A stretch of 64,000 nt of DNA, from contig SVDS01000003.1 in the NCBI GenBank assembly GCA_015057715.1, forward strand, positions 1 through 64,000, given 5' to 3'. Every line of letters begins with the position of its first letter. The first letter of the stretch is position 1. Shown in pieces: positions 16,857 to 27,475 of this stretch. The position numbers were made by a program, and so were the translations under genes. Below the pieces are notes generated by a model. That model was not told the DNA's origin, made no database searches, and worked only from the letters and a program-made list of their open reading frames with translations. Source of the DNA: Paenibacillaceae bacterium (GTDB lineage Bacteria; Bacillota; Clostridia; Lachnospirales; Lachnospiraceae).

Positions 16857-17875
16857 CAATGGATAAATTGGATCATTTTATTAACGGAGAACTGGCGAAA
16901 AAAATAATCAGTATCATTCTTTTGGCAGTTTTTCTTTATTTCTTAAGAGGAATGCTTAATCAGTTTTTGCTGATATTTATGGTGACTTTCATCTTTGGTC
17001 AGCTTCAGAAATTTATATATGATAAGGTGAATAAGTATATAAAGATCAGCCGGAAGCTTATAACCATTTTAATGTATCTTATATTTTTGCTTATTTTTAT
17101 CATTACCATGATTGCTTATATTCCTAAAGTTACCCAGCAGCTGATTGATGTAATCAATCTGATTTCCACCTTTAACTTAAATCAGTTACAGAATTATGAC
17201 CGGTTTAATCTGTTAAGCAGCATTCCGGAGGATCAAATCAGTGACTACATTCGTATGGCGGAAAGCCGTTTGCTGGACTTTGTAACGACTGCAGGAACTT
17301 TCAGCATCAACATTCTGCTGTCTCTGTTGATCAGCTTTCTCTTTCTTCTGGAAAAGGAAGAGATTATAGCATTTTTTAAACATATGGAGCACAGTAAAGT
17401 GTCATTTCTCTATAAATACTTTACATTTTACGGAAAGAAGTTTTTAAATTCCTTTGGAAAAGTCATTGAATTGCAAATCGTCATTGCATTTATTAATTCG
17501 TTCTTGTCCGTAGTAGCATTAACAATTATGGGATTTCCCCAGACTTTGGGACTTGGAGCCATGATTTTCATACTTGGACTGGTTCCGGTTGCAGGAGTGA
17601 TTATATCTCTTATACCTCTTTGCATTATAGCATTTAACATCGGAGGTGCGTTTAAAATTATAGAGGTTATGATCATGATATTTGTGCTTCATTCGTTGGA
17701 GACCTATGTGCTCAATCCTAAATTAATGTCGGCTAAAACCAAATTGCCTGTATTTCTGGTTTTTCTTATTCTTTTAGTCAGTGAGCATTATATCGGAGTG
17801 TGGGGACTGCTTTTGGGTATTCCCATGTTTATGTTCTTATTGGATGTTTTAGATATCAAAGTGAAAAATGAATAA
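16857..17875 (+). CDS. AI-2E family transporter (YtvI/TqsA-like)
   Basis: Multi-TM; ...GFPQTLGLGAMIFILGLVPVAGVIISLIPL...HSLETYVLNPKLMSAKTKLPVF. Confidence 0.85.
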
Positions 17876-17950
17876 GTATTCTGACCATTAAAAGTGGGGC
17901 TGCATTAAATAGAAGATTCTATTAGGGCAGCCCCTTACTGTTTAATGATA

Positions 17951-19636
17951 CTACATTGGCTGACTGTAAATAGAATAGGCCAGCTGATTAGCAGCTTCCT
18001 TACCTGTATACAGCGCTCCCTGCATCCAGCCGTGCTTTGTGGATACGTGCTCGCCGGCAAAGAAAACCCTCTGATTAAATTCAGGCTTCAGCATCTCATA
18101 AGAAAACAATTGTTTCTGTCCTGGAAGTGACTCAGCAAAAGCCCCCCGGCTGTAAGGCTCATTATCCCAGACCACAGTCTTATGGTCTGCTACAATGGGA
18201 TCTAAGAATCCCCTTGGCAGTCCGTGAACTTCCTCCACGCTTTCTTTTATATATTCAAACCGAAGGGGCTCTGGCATATTCCCCACTCTTGTTGAATTTA
18301 AATGATAATTATAGGAAGCGATCAATACACCTGGTTCATTTGGTGAGCAGAAAGAAGGATCCGGACACAGAAGATGATCTCCGGGATAGAAAATGTACTG
18401 AATCGGCAGATCTGTCTGGGAAAACCCTCCTACCATACGACCATAATCCGTATCCTGTTCCCAAAAACGTTTCCTGCATAAAAAAAAGGTTTTTTGAGAA
18501 TTAGTATAATTATATTCTAAGATGGCCTGCATCTTTGGATTGGTGAAACTTGGTTTAATGTCCACTTCCCGCAGAGTGGAGTAGGGGATTGCACATATAA
18601 CATAATCGAAAGTATCAGAAGTTCTGCTCAAATCCCGTACATTGCGATGGGCAAGAACAATCTGATCACTGTTTTCCTGTTGGTATATACCTGTGACTGT
18701 CTGACCGGGTAAATAAGTGACGGTGCCCAGCTGAGAGGGTGGAATATTTTGATATTGGGGTAAATTGTCTGTGTAGAAAGATTGAATAAAGGCGTAAGGC
18801 AGGTTTACAATCCCGTCTTCAATGGTATAGGTATTGCGATAGTCAAGGGTATACTCCTCCTGTACGGTTTCGGCGTAACTGGCATCAATCAAAGACCCGG
18901 TCCCAGGATCGACCCCCGAAATCAGGCTGATGGCCCCCTGGCTAAGACCCAGATTTTCAAGCATCTGCCGGACAGAATAGTTCATAAAAGGCAGAATTTC
19001 CGGGGAATACCCGGGTAAGATCTGTATCAGCTCTGAGCGGATATCAGGTGGAAGCTGCATCATTGGATAGGTAAAGGCGTAGTCATTTAGCTCTGACCAG
19101 GGAGTGTTTCGTTCCTGTGGAGTTAAGTCGTACAGTGGATAAAGATTCTGCTCGATGGAATCTGTTGTTCTTAAGCGGGTGTTATGTACATACAAAAAAT
19201 TATTGCGCTGCCTAACAGAGAGAGGACGGGTGTTGAGACCAAACAAATTAATATAGTGCCAGGTGGTTTCATGGGTGACAGGGATCCTGTGGGCACCGAA
19301 TTCGTTATAATATTCTGTGCTAAAATAGTAGGTATAAACTCTTCCTCCGATTCTGCTGTCATTGGCATCAAGAATAGTAATGTCAGCCCCCAGCTTTCGA
19401 AGCTCAAATGCAGCGGACAGACCGGCAAGGCCTCCTCCGATCACGCCGATTTTTACACCCTTTAGTTCTCCTGGCTGTGCATAATTTGTGATGTCGGGAG
19501 GCGGGCTCAGCAAACGGACAATATTTTCGTAATCTTCCGGGCGGCCTGCCATCTCCAATGTATTCCTGGTCATTTCCTGCCGCTGCTCATTGGTGGGATT
19601 AAGTATTTGAGTGAATGGAGCATTCATTAATTTCAC
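17951..19636 (-). CDS. flavin monoamine oxidase / L-amino-acid oxidase family FAD-dependent oxidoreductase
   Basis: VKIGVIGGGLAGLSAAFELRKLGADITILDANDSRIGGRVYTYYF; C-terminal FFAGEHVSTKHGWMQGALYTGKEAA. Confidence 0.88.
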   Translation of the reverse strand: MKLMNAPFTQILNPTNEQRQEMTRNTLEMAGRPEDYENIVRLLSPPPDITNYAQPGELKGVKIGVIGGGLAGLSAAFELRKLGADITILDANDSRIGGRVYTYYFSTEYYNEFGAHRIPVTHETTWHYINLFGLNTRPLSVRQRNNFLYVHNTRLRTTDSIEQNLYPLYDLTPQERNTPWSELNDYAFTYPMMQLPPDIRSELIQILPGYSPEILPFMNYSVRQMLENLGLSQGAISLISGVDPGTGSLIDASYAETVQEEYTLDYRNTYTIEDGIVNLPYAFIQSFYTDNLPQYQNIPPSQLGTVTYLPGQTVTGIYQQENSDQIVLAHRNVRDLSRTSDTFDYVICAIPYSTLREVDIKPSFTNPKMQAILEYNYTNSQKTFFLCRKRFWEQDTDYGRMVGGFSQTDLPIQYIFYPGDHLLCPDPSFCSPNEPGVLIASYNYHLNSTRVGNMPEPLRFEYIKESVEEVHGLPRGFLDPIVADHKTVVWDNEPYSRGAFAESLPGQKQLFSYEMLKPEFNQRVFFAGEHVSTKHGWMQGALYTGKEAANQLAYSIYSQPM

Positions 19637-19655
19637 CTCATAATGTCATTATTAT

Positions 19656-19690
19656 AAGGGGACAATTGCCTGTGCAATGTCCCCTTTGTT
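19656..19690. terminator. hairpin between FAD oxidase and solute-binding protein genes
   Basis: AAGGGGACAattgcctgtgcaaTGTCCCCTTTG. Confidence 0.65.
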
Positions 19691-19700
19691 GTTGAGATAA

Positions 19701-20708
19701 TTATTTAGCAGCCTTCTCGGAATACTCAGTCGTCACAAGATTTTCATAAGGAACCCGCTCTTTTAACTGACCAGCCTCCTCCAGAATATTCTCTAAAAGC
19801 TCAAAGCTGTCTTTGTTAAATACAGTATCCTTTTTCCAGGTATCCTGTGCTTTATAACGGTCTACAATGGTAGCAATGGTTTTTACGTCGGTTTCCTTAA
19901 ACTGGGGCTGGATTACTTTTGCAATTTCTTCCGAGGAATTAGAATTTACATATTCCAGGCCTTTTTGAATGGCATTGGTAAATTTCTGTATTGTTGCCGG
20001 ATTCTTTTCCAGGTAACTTTTTTTGGCGCTGTAGGCGGTATAGGGAATATAACCTGAGTCTACGCCCAAAGAAGCGACTACGAAGCCATTGCCTTCCTTT
20101 TCCAGTCCTGTTGCAAACGGTTCAAATTCAACGGTATAATTTGCATCATTGCTGGTAAAGGCTGCTGCCGTCAGTCCAAAATTAATGCTCTGATCGATTG
20201 CCAGATCTGTGGCAGGATTAATTCCGTTCTTTTTCAGGATATATTCAAATACCATTTCCGGCATACCACCGGCTCTGCCGCCCAATACTTTCTTCCCTTT
20301 TAAGTCGGTCCATTTAAAATCAGGCTGTTCACTTCTTCCAACAAGGAAATTACCTGCACGCTGAGTCAGCTGTGCAAAATTAACTGCGTAATCCTTAGAG
20401 CCGTTAGCATAAGTATAGATTGAGGCCTCAGAGCCCATAAAACCAATATCTGCATCACCGGATATAAGGGCGGTCATAACCTTGTCAGCGCCGGCTCCGT
20501 TTACTAAGGTTAAATTAATACCCTCATCCTCAAAGTATCCCAGCTCTATGGCTGCATACTGAGGGGCATAAAAGATGGAATGGGCAACTTCATTTAATTT
20601 GACCGGGGTTAAGTCCGATGACTTTGTCTTTGAACCACAGGCAGTTAAGCTTAGTAAAGACGCTCCGGTGAGAACGGCCATGATAAATGTACGATAGGCT
20701 TTTCTCAT
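19701..20708 (-). CDS. ABC transporter substrate-binding lipoprotein (NMT1/SsuA-like)
   Basis: MRKAYRTFIMAVLTGASLLSLTACGSKTK lipobox; LNEVAHSIFYAPQYAAIELGYFEDEGINLTLVNGAGADKVMTALISGDADIGFMG; AAGGAGG before ATG 20708. Confidence 0.9.
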   Translation of the reverse strand: MRKAYRTFIMAVLTGASLLSLTACGSKTKSSDLTPVKLNEVAHSIFYAPQYAAIELGYFEDEGINLTLVNGAGADKVMTALISGDADIGFMGSEASIYTYANGSKDYAVNFAQLTQRAGNFLVGRSEQPDFKWTDLKGKKVLGGRAGGMPEMVFEYILKKNGINPATDLAIDQSINFGLTAAAFTSNDANYTVEFEPFATGLEKEGNGFVVASLGVDSGYIPYTAYSAKKSYLEKNPATIQKFTNAIQKGLEYVNSNSSEEIAKVIQPQFKETDVKTIATIVDRYKAQDTWKKDTVFNKDSFELLENILEEAGQLKERVPYENLVTTEYSEKAAK

Positions 20709-20783
20709 AAAATCCTCCTTTTTCATATCTTAATACTACATTGTATTGTTATAATACGGGAAAGTACCTTGTCTTAAAAAATT

Positions 20784-20915
20784 TTAAATGATAAAGATCT
20801 GGGCGGATACATTGGAAAAAAGGGGTTTGATCTGTTTTCTGGATGTTGTTCTGCAGCTGGTTAGTAAGCTGGCGACTACAATTACAGCCAGAAAGATTGC
20901 AATTGCTTTCTTCAT
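20784..20915 (-). CDS. 43-aa small lipoprotein
   Basis: Not in ORF track; MKKAIAIFLAVIVVASLLTSCRTTSRKQIKPLFSNVSAQIFII*; lipobox LTSC; GGAGGAG RBS. Confidence 0.55.
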   Translation of the reverse strand: MKKAIAIFLAVIVVASLLTSCRTTSRKQIKPLFSNVSAQIFII

Positions 20916-21069
20916 TTGGTTCTCCTCCATTCATCCTCCTGTTAAAATTCTATGTAGTCTGACAGGCAGAGTTTACGAACTATTCCATATTTTCTTATTT
21001 AAAGATGGTATATAGGTTAAAACTGTGCTATACTGCTATAGTAAAATTTACAAAAGCAGGTGAAGTACA

Positions 21070-21879
21070 ATGAAATATCGTATTATAGTGCTTGATTTGG
21101 ATGGGACGCTGACGAACCGGGATAAAGAAATCACGCCCAGAACAAAAGAAGCACTTTTTGAGTTGCAGCGCCAGGGCGGAGTGATTGTGCTGGCTTCCGG
21201 TCGTCCGACTTATGGAATCATGCCCGTTGCAAAAGAATTAAAGCTTCATGAAACAGGCGGTTATATTTTATCCTTTAACGGAGGACGTATTATAGACTGT
21301 AAATCAGGAGAAACCATCTTTGCAAAGGAGCTGCCGGTATCTTCCAACCAGAAGATTATCCGAATGGCCAAGGAGCACGGGGTTAATATCTTAACTTATG
21401 AGGATGACTTAATCATAACCGGGAATGCCAAAGATGAATATGTAGGCAAGGAATCTGCCATTAATAAACTGGAAGTCAGAGAAGTGGAAGATATGGAAGG
21501 CTATGTACAGTTTCCCGTAGTCAAATATCTGATGCTGGAAGAGGGGGACTATCTTGCCATGGTAGAGCCCAGGGTCAAGGCTGCACTGGGACGTGATTAC
21601 AGCGTGTACCGCTCAGAACCTTACTTTCTGGAGATACTTCCTAAAGGAATTGATAAAGCGGCAAGCCTGGAACGGCTTCTTACTCATCTTAACATGAGCC
21701 GGGAAGAGATGATTGCCTGCGGTGACGGTTACAATGATTTGTCTATGATTGAGTATGCCGGGCTTGGAGTGGCAATGGAAAATGCAGTACTTCCTGTCAG
21801 AAAGGCGGCTGATTATGTGACTGCTTCCAACAATGATGACGGAATTGCTCTGGTAGTAGAAAAATTTATGCTTTCCTGA
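21070..21879 (+). CDS. Cof-type HAD-IIB family hydrolase
   Basis: YRIIVLDLDGTLTNRDKEITPRTKEAL...GYNDLSMIEYAGLGVAMENA. Confidence 0.93.
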   Translation: MKYRIIVLDLDGTLTNRDKEITPRTKEALFELQRQGGVIVLASGRPTYGIMPVAKELKLHETGGYILSFNGGRIIDCKSGETIFAKELPVSSNQKIIRMAKEHGVNILTYEDDLIITGNAKDEYVGKESAINKLEVREVEDMEGYVQFPVVKYLMLEEGDYLAMVEPRVKAALGRDYSVYRSEPYFLEILPKGIDKAASLERLLTHLNMSREEMIACGDGYNDLSMIEYAGLGVAMENAVLPVRKAADYVTASNNDDGIALVVEKFMLS

Positions 21880-21960
21880 TGCCACAAGGGGTGGATTTTA
21901 TAACGTTAATATGTTAAAATACAGATAGACCATAAGGAATAAAAAGGGGATAGATCTCAT

Positions 21961-22260
21961 ATGAATAAAAAAATTAAGACAGATGCAGTTGATCATCTGT
22001 TTGAAGCAATTCTAACCTTAAAAACACCGGAGGAGTGCTATACGTTTTTTGAGGATGTATGTACGGTGAATGAACTGTTAAGCTTATCCCAGAGATACGA
22101 GGTGGCAAAGATGCTGCGCGAGGGCAGAACCTATCTGGAGATAGCAGAGAAGACCGGTGCGTCCACAGCTACCATCAGCCGTGTGAACCGTTCCTTAAAT
22201 TACGGGAATGACGGTTATGATATGGTATTTAAGCGTCTGGAAGAGAAGAAAGAGATATAG
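21961..22260 (+). CDS. YerC/YecD family TrpR-related protein
   Basis: 99 aa; VNELLSLSQRYEVAKMLREGRTYLEIAEKTGASTATISRVNRSLNYGNDGYDMVF. Confidence 0.9.
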   Translation: MNKKIKTDAVDHLFEAILTLKTPEECYTFFEDVCTVNELLSLSQRYEVAKMLREGRTYLEIAEKTGASTATISRVNRSLNYGNDGYDMVFKRLEEKKEI

Positions 22261-22262
22261 AA

Positions 22263-22300
22263 AACAGGGGACAAGCCCATACCGGTTCTTGTCCCCTGTT
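22263..22300. terminator. bidirectional terminator between convergent genes
   Basis: AACAGGGGACAAG...CTTGTCCCCTGTT. Confidence 0.75.
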
Positions 22301-22302
22301 CG

Positions 22303-22917
22303 TTATTTCTTCTTTTTTAAAGAAGGGTCTTCTCTTAAATCGTCAATCAACTGTTCGATCACCTGTTTTTTTACGTATACATCCAGTGAGAGCTCGCAGA
22401 TCCAGGAAAAGAGGCGTAAGTATTCCAGATCATCACCCTCAATTCCTTTTTCTTCAAAGGTCTTGCTGGAATGCTGGTACTTTTCCAGTATGTCGGTTTT
22501 AATACGTTCTAAATCAGAATCTTCCTGGGAAAATACTTCCTTATAGATTGCTTCTAATGGCATGCCGTCAGAAGGGTTAAAGTGCTTATCGGTAATTGGT
22601 CTGAAAAGCTGTTCAATATCATTAAAGGATAATACATTTTTAAAATAGTAGATGAATATAAGCAGAAGAATATGTTCTTTGGTGTATTTCTTTTTATTAG
22701 GAGCGGGAAGAAGATTATTCTTGGCATAATTGTTGATCATAGTCTTGGTTAAGACTTTATCATCTGGATAACGCTTTGTTTCACTTAAATGCTTATCCAT
22801 AAAAGTAGTGACCTGATCCATATATAAATCAATGTTTGGAATGGTTTCCGGCGAAATATAGCCGAGCTCATCCAAATGCTCTAAAATTTTTTGTAATCGT
22901 TCCTCGTTGGTTTTCAT
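22303..22917 (-). CDS. DUF1836-type protein
   Basis: MKTNEERLQKILEHLDELGYISPETIPNIDLYMDQVTTFMDKHL...LTKTMINNYAKNNLLPAPNKKKYTKEHILLLIFIYYFKNVLS. Confidence 0.82.
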   Translation of the reverse strand: MKTNEERLQKILEHLDELGYISPETIPNIDLYMDQVTTFMDKHLSETKRYPDDKVLTKTMINNYAKNNLLPAPNKKKYTKEHILLLIFIYYFKNVLSFNDIEQLFRPITDKHFNPSDGMPLEAIYKEVFSQEDSDLERIKTDILEKYQHSSKTFEEKGIEGDDLEYLRLFSWICELSLDVYVKKQVIEQLIDDLREDPSLKKKK

Positions 22918-23122
22918 ATGTCCTCCGTTCTGCACGGGAAAGCTCCGCACATGTGATAATCCCCTTAGTCATATTATATAGTATTCAATACCAGATGACA
23001 AGGGGTAAAAACTTCACTTAAACTAAATATTTTTGAGCATACCAAAATAATTTTCTTGACTTTTGAAGAATGTGTGTTAATCTAGAAATATCATTGTAGT
23101 GAACGAAAGGAGATACATAATT

Positions 23123-23509
23123 ATGAAAAAAGTTTTGGCGACAGAAAAGGCTCCGGCAGCTATTGGTCCTTATTCTCAGGGTGTTCGCGGGGGCGATTAT
23201 GTGTTCGTGTCCGGTCAGCTTCCCATTGATCCGGCAACCGGTGCATTTGCAGGTGAGGATATTGCATCTCAGACAAGACAGTCTTTAACCAATATAAAGG
23301 CCATACTGGAGAGTGGTGGTTTATCCATGGATCAGGTGGTTAAAACAACGGTATTATTAAAGAATATCAATGATTTTGCAGCTATGAATGAAGTTTATGC
23401 TACCTTTTTTAAAGGAGAATGTCCTGCCAGAGCAGCATTTGGAGTGGCAGCTCTTCCAAAAGACGCATTAGTGGAAATTGAAGCCATTGCATATTGCGGA
23501 GAATCATAA
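23123..23509 (+). CDS. ridA: RidA family enamine/imine deaminase
   Basis: [40 protein letters not shown]...[25 protein letters not shown]. Confidence 0.93.
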   Translation: MKKVLATEKAPAAIGPYSQGVRGGDYVFVSGQLPIDPATGAFAGEDIASQTRQSLTNIKAILESGGLSMDQVVKTTVLLKNINDFAAMNEVYATFFKGECPARAAFGVAALPKDALVEIEAIAYCGES

Positions 23510-23718
23510 GCTGTATCAGATAAGCAGAAAGGGAATGCCGGTTAACGGGCATTCCCTATTTTAGATTCAGGCAATTTCCCCCTTTCCGGGAATGTAGGGG
23601 GACAAGATGTAGAAATAAAGGACTTTTTGCGAAAGAAATGGGTTGCATATTGGCAGACTTATATTATAATTAATTGAGGAAGTCGGATCAGTCCGTTTTT
23701 TTAACCTTAATAAAGTAA

Positions 23719-25083
23719 TTGATCTATGAATTTAAGCAGGAAGTTGGTACTTTAAGGATGAGATTTGAAGAAACGGCAGAGGAATATCTAAGCCGTATCC
23801 CAATGTGGGCGAAAAAGAAGAATTCACTGGAAGTGATCAGGACGTTTTTAAAAGAGATGGGTGAGCCTGATGAAACCATGAGAATCATTCATGTTGCAGG
23901 GACCAATGGAAAAGGTTCTGTATGTGCTTTTTTGCAGTCTGTGTTCTTAAGTGCTGGATATAAAGTGGGTACATTTACATCCCCTCATCTGATTGATATA
24001 AGAGAACGTTTTTGTGTAAATGGAGAGATGGCATCGGAATCAGCTTTTACAGACAGCTACCGGGCAGTGAGATTGCTTTCTGAACGGATGATAGAACAAG
24101 GATACTGCCATCCGTCTTATTTTGAATTTTTATTTTATATGGCTATGGATTTATTTCAGAAATCCGGGGTTAATCTTGTTATACTGGAAGTTGGCTTAGG
24201 CGGAAGGCTTGACACAACCAATGTCATCCGGCATCCCCTGGTATCTGTTATCACCTCAGTCAGTCTGGATCATACGGAATACTTAGGTGATACGATAGAA
24301 AAGATCGCTTCTGAAAAGGCTGGTATTATTAAGAAGAATGTTCCCGTGGTGTTTGACGCAAATGACCAGAATGTTTCGGACGTGATCCGAAAAAGAGCAT
24401 TGGATCAGGACGCACCTTATTTTGATACGGACAGGCAGTGTTACCGGATCACAGGATCAGTAAACAACGGCTTCCAGGCAGAACTAAAAGGGATAAAAGG
24501 GGATCTATATCAGGTAATGATTCCTTCTAAAGCCAGGTATCAGGTTATGAATGCCCTTCTCGCTTTGCGGGCAGTGGAAGTATCCGGATTACTGGGAGAT
24601 ATGAGACTTAAAAAAGCAAGGGAACAGATCCGGACAGGCTTTTTGAAAATGAGCTGGCCTGCCAGAATGGAAGAAGTTGAGCCAGACGTCTTTTTGGATG
24701 GGGCACATAATCCAGGGGGAATGGAAGAATTTGTAAAGACTGGGTCTGAACTATGTGCAGACAGGAAAAAAAGAGCGAATCTTTTGTTTTCTGCCGTTTC
24801 CGATAAGAATTATCACGAAATGATAAGATTGATTGCAACCAGTCTGCCACTGGATGAAGTTGTAGTGACCCATATAGATTCCGATAGAGGAATTAAGCCA
24901 GAGACAGCCTTACATGAGTTTGAAGAAGTGGTTCATTGCGAAATAACAGGATTTCAAAACACAGAGGATGCATTGCTTTATATGCTTCATAAACAGGATA
25001 AGGATCATCTGCTGTTTTGTGTAGGTTCACTCTATTTAATGGGTGAGATAAAAGCCGTTTTAAGGAGGATTAAACATGATTGA
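23719..25083 (+). CDS. folC: folylpolyglutamate/dihydrofolate synthase (start codon uncertain)
   Basis: IHVAGTNGKGSVCAFLQSVFLSAGYKVGTFTSPHL; ITSVSLDHTEYLGDTIEKIASEKAGIIKK; VFLDGAHNPGG. Confidence 0.93.
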   Translation: MIYEFKQEVGTLRMRFEETAEEYLSRIPMWAKKKNSLEVIRTFLKEMGEPDETMRIIHVAGTNGKGSVCAFLQSVFLSAGYKVGTFTSPHLIDIRERFCVNGEMASESAFTDSYRAVRLLSERMIEQGYCHPSYFEFLFYMAMDLFQKSGVNLVILEVGLGGRLDTTNVIRHPLVSVITSVSLDHTEYLGDTIEKIASEKAGIIKKNVPVVFDANDQNVSDVIRKRALDQDAPYFDTDRQCYRITGSVNNGFQAELKGIKGDLYQVMIPSKARYQVMNALLALRAVEVSGLLGDMRLKKAREQIRTGFLKMSWPARMEEVEPDVFLDGAHNPGGMEEFVKTGSELCADRKKRANLLFSAVSDKNYHEMIRLIATSLPLDEVVVTHIDSDRGIKPETALHEFEEVVHCEITGFQNTEDALLYMLHKQDKDHLLFCVGSLYLMGEIKAVLRRIKHD

Positions 25084-25216
25084 TTTTGATTCTGAGATTA
25101 AGGACTACAGGCCAAGCCTGGAGGTCGATGCAGTTGAAGATGCCATTGTAAGAAGTGATTTAACCGATATGAATGATCTTATGATGAATCTGATTAAAGA
25201 AGTCAGCAAGGAATAG
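25076..25216 (+). CDS. 46-aa acidic hypothetical protein overlapping folC stop
   Basis: Not in ORF track; MIDFDSEIKDYRPSLEVDAVEDAIVRSDLTDMNDLMMNLIKEVSKE*; AAGGAGGATTAAAC RBS. Confidence 0.6.
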   Translation: MIDFDSEIKDYRPSLEVDAVEDAIVRSDLTDMNDLMMNLIKEVSKE

Positions 25217-25227
25217 GCGGATAAAAT

Positions 25228-26544
25228 ATGGATTATGAACGAAGAATCCGGGTGATTGCAAACAGCTATTATAATATGGGACTGGAGAAGGCTAAGCTAA
25301 GAGATTTAACCGGATCGGCTGATTGTTTAAAAAAGTGTCTTCATTTTAATAAATATATGACAGATGCAAGGAATCTTCTTGGTCTCATCTACTATGAGGT
25401 AGGAGAGGTCGGCGATGCACTGGTTCAATGGGTTATCAGTAAGAATTTACAGTCTGAGGATAACCGGGCCGATTACTACCTGGAAGTGATTCAGAAGAAA
25501 AAGGGCACCATGGATCTGGAGCGGAGGGCAGTGCGCCGGTTTAATCAGGCACTGGCCTACGTCAAAAGCGAAAGTGAGGATCTGGCCATACTGCAGCTTA
25601 ATAAAGCAGTGGAGGACAAGCCCAATTATGTAAAAGCCCAGCTTTTATTTGCACTCCTGTATATCGTACGGGAGGATTACCAGAAAGCAGGGAAAGCAGT
25701 AAATAAGGTGCTTCAAATTGATCATAATCATCCGAAAGCGCTTTATTATAAATCAATTATGAAAGAGACCGGTACCAGGGTTAAGCCAGAACGGGAACCG
25801 GAAAAAAGAAAACTAAAGAACGTGGTTTCCCACAGGCAGATGCAGGATGATGATGTGATTATCCCGCCAAGCTATAAGGAAAACACCAGGGATCAGGCGG
25901 TCTTAAACATACTGGCAGGACTTTTGCTGGGAGCCGCGGTGGTGTTCTTTATGGTTATGCCTGCGAACACCAAAGCCATTAACGATAACCATAACAAAGA
26001 GATGTTAAAATACAGCGAGCAATTAAGCCAGGCCAATCAAAAGGCGGATCTTTTAACTGGGCAGCTTAATTCTCTGGAATCAGAAAAGAAGACAGCAGAG
26101 GATTCCCTGGCCTCCTTAACCAATAACTCTGACAGCGTTCTGGCTCAGTATCAGTCGGTTATCGGTATTTTACAGGCATATAAAAAGGATGATTTTCCAT
26201 CTGCAGTCAAAATCTATGCAGATCTCAATCCTGGGCTCATTGCTTCAGCAGATGTTCAGGCGATTATTGTTGAGATAAAAAAGGATATGGCACAGAAGGG
26301 ATGCCCCATTTTAGAGAGTCTGGGTGATAAAGCCATGGAAGCAGGGGATAGTCAGTCCGCCCTTAATTATTATGCAAAATGTATTGAGTTAAAACCAGAC
26401 AGCTGGCAGGCGAAGTTTAAGACTGCCGTTATCTACAAGGGAATGGATCAGAAGGATCAGGCCAATGGTTTGTTTTCTGATATCATAAATAACAGCAAAG
26501 ACGAAACGTTATCTGCTAAGGCGAAAACAGAACGAGGTTTTTAA
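25228..26544 (+). CDS. membrane-anchored TPR protein
   Basis: 438 aa; TPR repeats flanking one TM segment (AVLNILAGLLLGAAVVFFMVM) and a coiled coil. Confidence 0.82.
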   Translation: MDYERRIRVIANSYYNMGLEKAKLRDLTGSADCLKKCLHFNKYMTDARNLLGLIYYEVGEVGDALVQWVISKNLQSEDNRADYYLEVIQKKKGTMDLERRAVRRFNQALAYVKSESEDLAILQLNKAVEDKPNYVKAQLLFALLYIVREDYQKAGKAVNKVLQIDHNHPKALYYKSIMKETGTRVKPEREPEKRKLKNVVSHRQMQDDDVIIPPSYKENTRDQAVLNILAGLLLGAAVVFFMVMPANTKAINDNHNKEMLKYSEQLSQANQKADLLTGQLNSLESEKKTAEDSLASLTNNSDSVLAQYQSVIGILQAYKKDDFPSAVKIYADLNPGLIASADVQAIIVEIKKDMAQKGCPILESLGDKAMEAGDSQSALNYYAKCIELKPDSWQAKFKTAVIYKGMDQKDQANGLFSDIINNSKDETLSAKAKTERGF

Positions 26545-26683
26545 TGGCAGAATTCGAAAAGACACTACAGAAGAAACATATTTTTGTGGTGTCTTTTTTT
26601 ATTCACCCGGATTATTTTTCGGTATAAAAAACACTCTTCTCTGGTATTACGGACAGACAATAAGAAATGGAGGAGTATTGCAT

Positions 26684-27025
26684 ATGAATCAACCACACTT
26701 TACGTATGAGGCAGAAGGTCACACATTAATCGTTCATCTGCCGGAGGAACTGGATCATCATAACTGTTCCGGGTTAAAATATGAAACAGATTTAATCCTT
26801 TCCGAGAATTATATCCGCCGTATTATATTCGATTTTTCCAGTACAAGATTTATGGATTCCTCCGGGATCGGAATCCTGCTTAATCGTTACAAGCAGATGG
26901 CATTAAGCGGAGGAAGTGTAGCCATTTACGGTGCGGGATCTCAGGCTCTCCGCATACTGAAAATGGGAGGAATTTTAAAATTAATGAAATTATATGACTC
27001 TAAGGAAGCAGCAGTCACAGGTTGA
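26684..27025 (+). CDS. spoIIAA: anti-sigma F factor antagonist SpoIIAA
   Basis: STAS domain IIFDFSSTRFMDSSGIGILLNRYKQM; followed by spoIIAB and sigF. Confidence 0.95.
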   Translation: MNQPHFTYEAEGHTLIVHLPEELDHHNCSGLKYETDLILSENYIRRIIFDFSSTRFMDSSGIGILLNRYKQMALSGGSVAIYGAGSQALRILKMGGILKLMKLYDSKEAAVTG

Positions 27026-27035
27026 GGAGGAACAT

Positions 27036-27470
27036 ATGTCAGAACAAAACAAACCAGAAATTCTGAAAATGGAATTGGAAGCCCTGTCCCAAAATGAAGA
27101 ATTTGCCAGAGTAGCAGTCGCCGTTTTTATGGCCAGGCTGGATCCTACCCTGGAGGAGGTGGAAGATGTGAAAACGGCTGTCTCAGAGGCAGTCACCAAC
27201 GCAGTCATCCATGGATATCAGGGGAAGGGAGGAATCATCTACATAGAAGTGACGGTTGAGGGACAGGAACTGACTGTTTCCATCAGGGATACAGGAATCG
27301 GGATCACAGATATTAAACAGGCGATGGAACCCATGTTTACCACGGATCCTGACGGAGTCCGGTCTGGTATGGGATTCTCTTTTATGGAAGCATTTATGGA
27401 TCAGGTGGAAGTCAAGTCGGAACCAGATAAGGGAACTGCGGTGATTATGAAAAAGAAGATTAGCAGGTGA
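27036..27470 (+). CDS. spoIIAB: anti-sigma F factor SpoIIAB
   Basis: VKTAVSEAVTNAVIHGY; SIRDTGIGITDIKQAMEPMFTTDPDGVRSGMGFSFMEAFMDQVEVKS. Confidence 0.96.
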   Translation: MSEQNKPEILKMELEALSQNEEFARVAVAVFMARLDPTLEEVEDVKTAVSEAVTNAVIHGYQGKGGIIYIEVTVEGQELTVSIRDTGIGITDIKQAMEPMFTTDPDGVRSGMGFSFMEAFMDQVEVKSEPDKGTAVIMKKKISR

Positions 27471-27475
27471 GCCCT

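Noticed and set aside
22303-22917. Phage-like or MerR-like regulator
   Set aside because: The sequence fits chromosomal DUF1836 proteins in a normal core neighbourhood; not linked to the mobile element.
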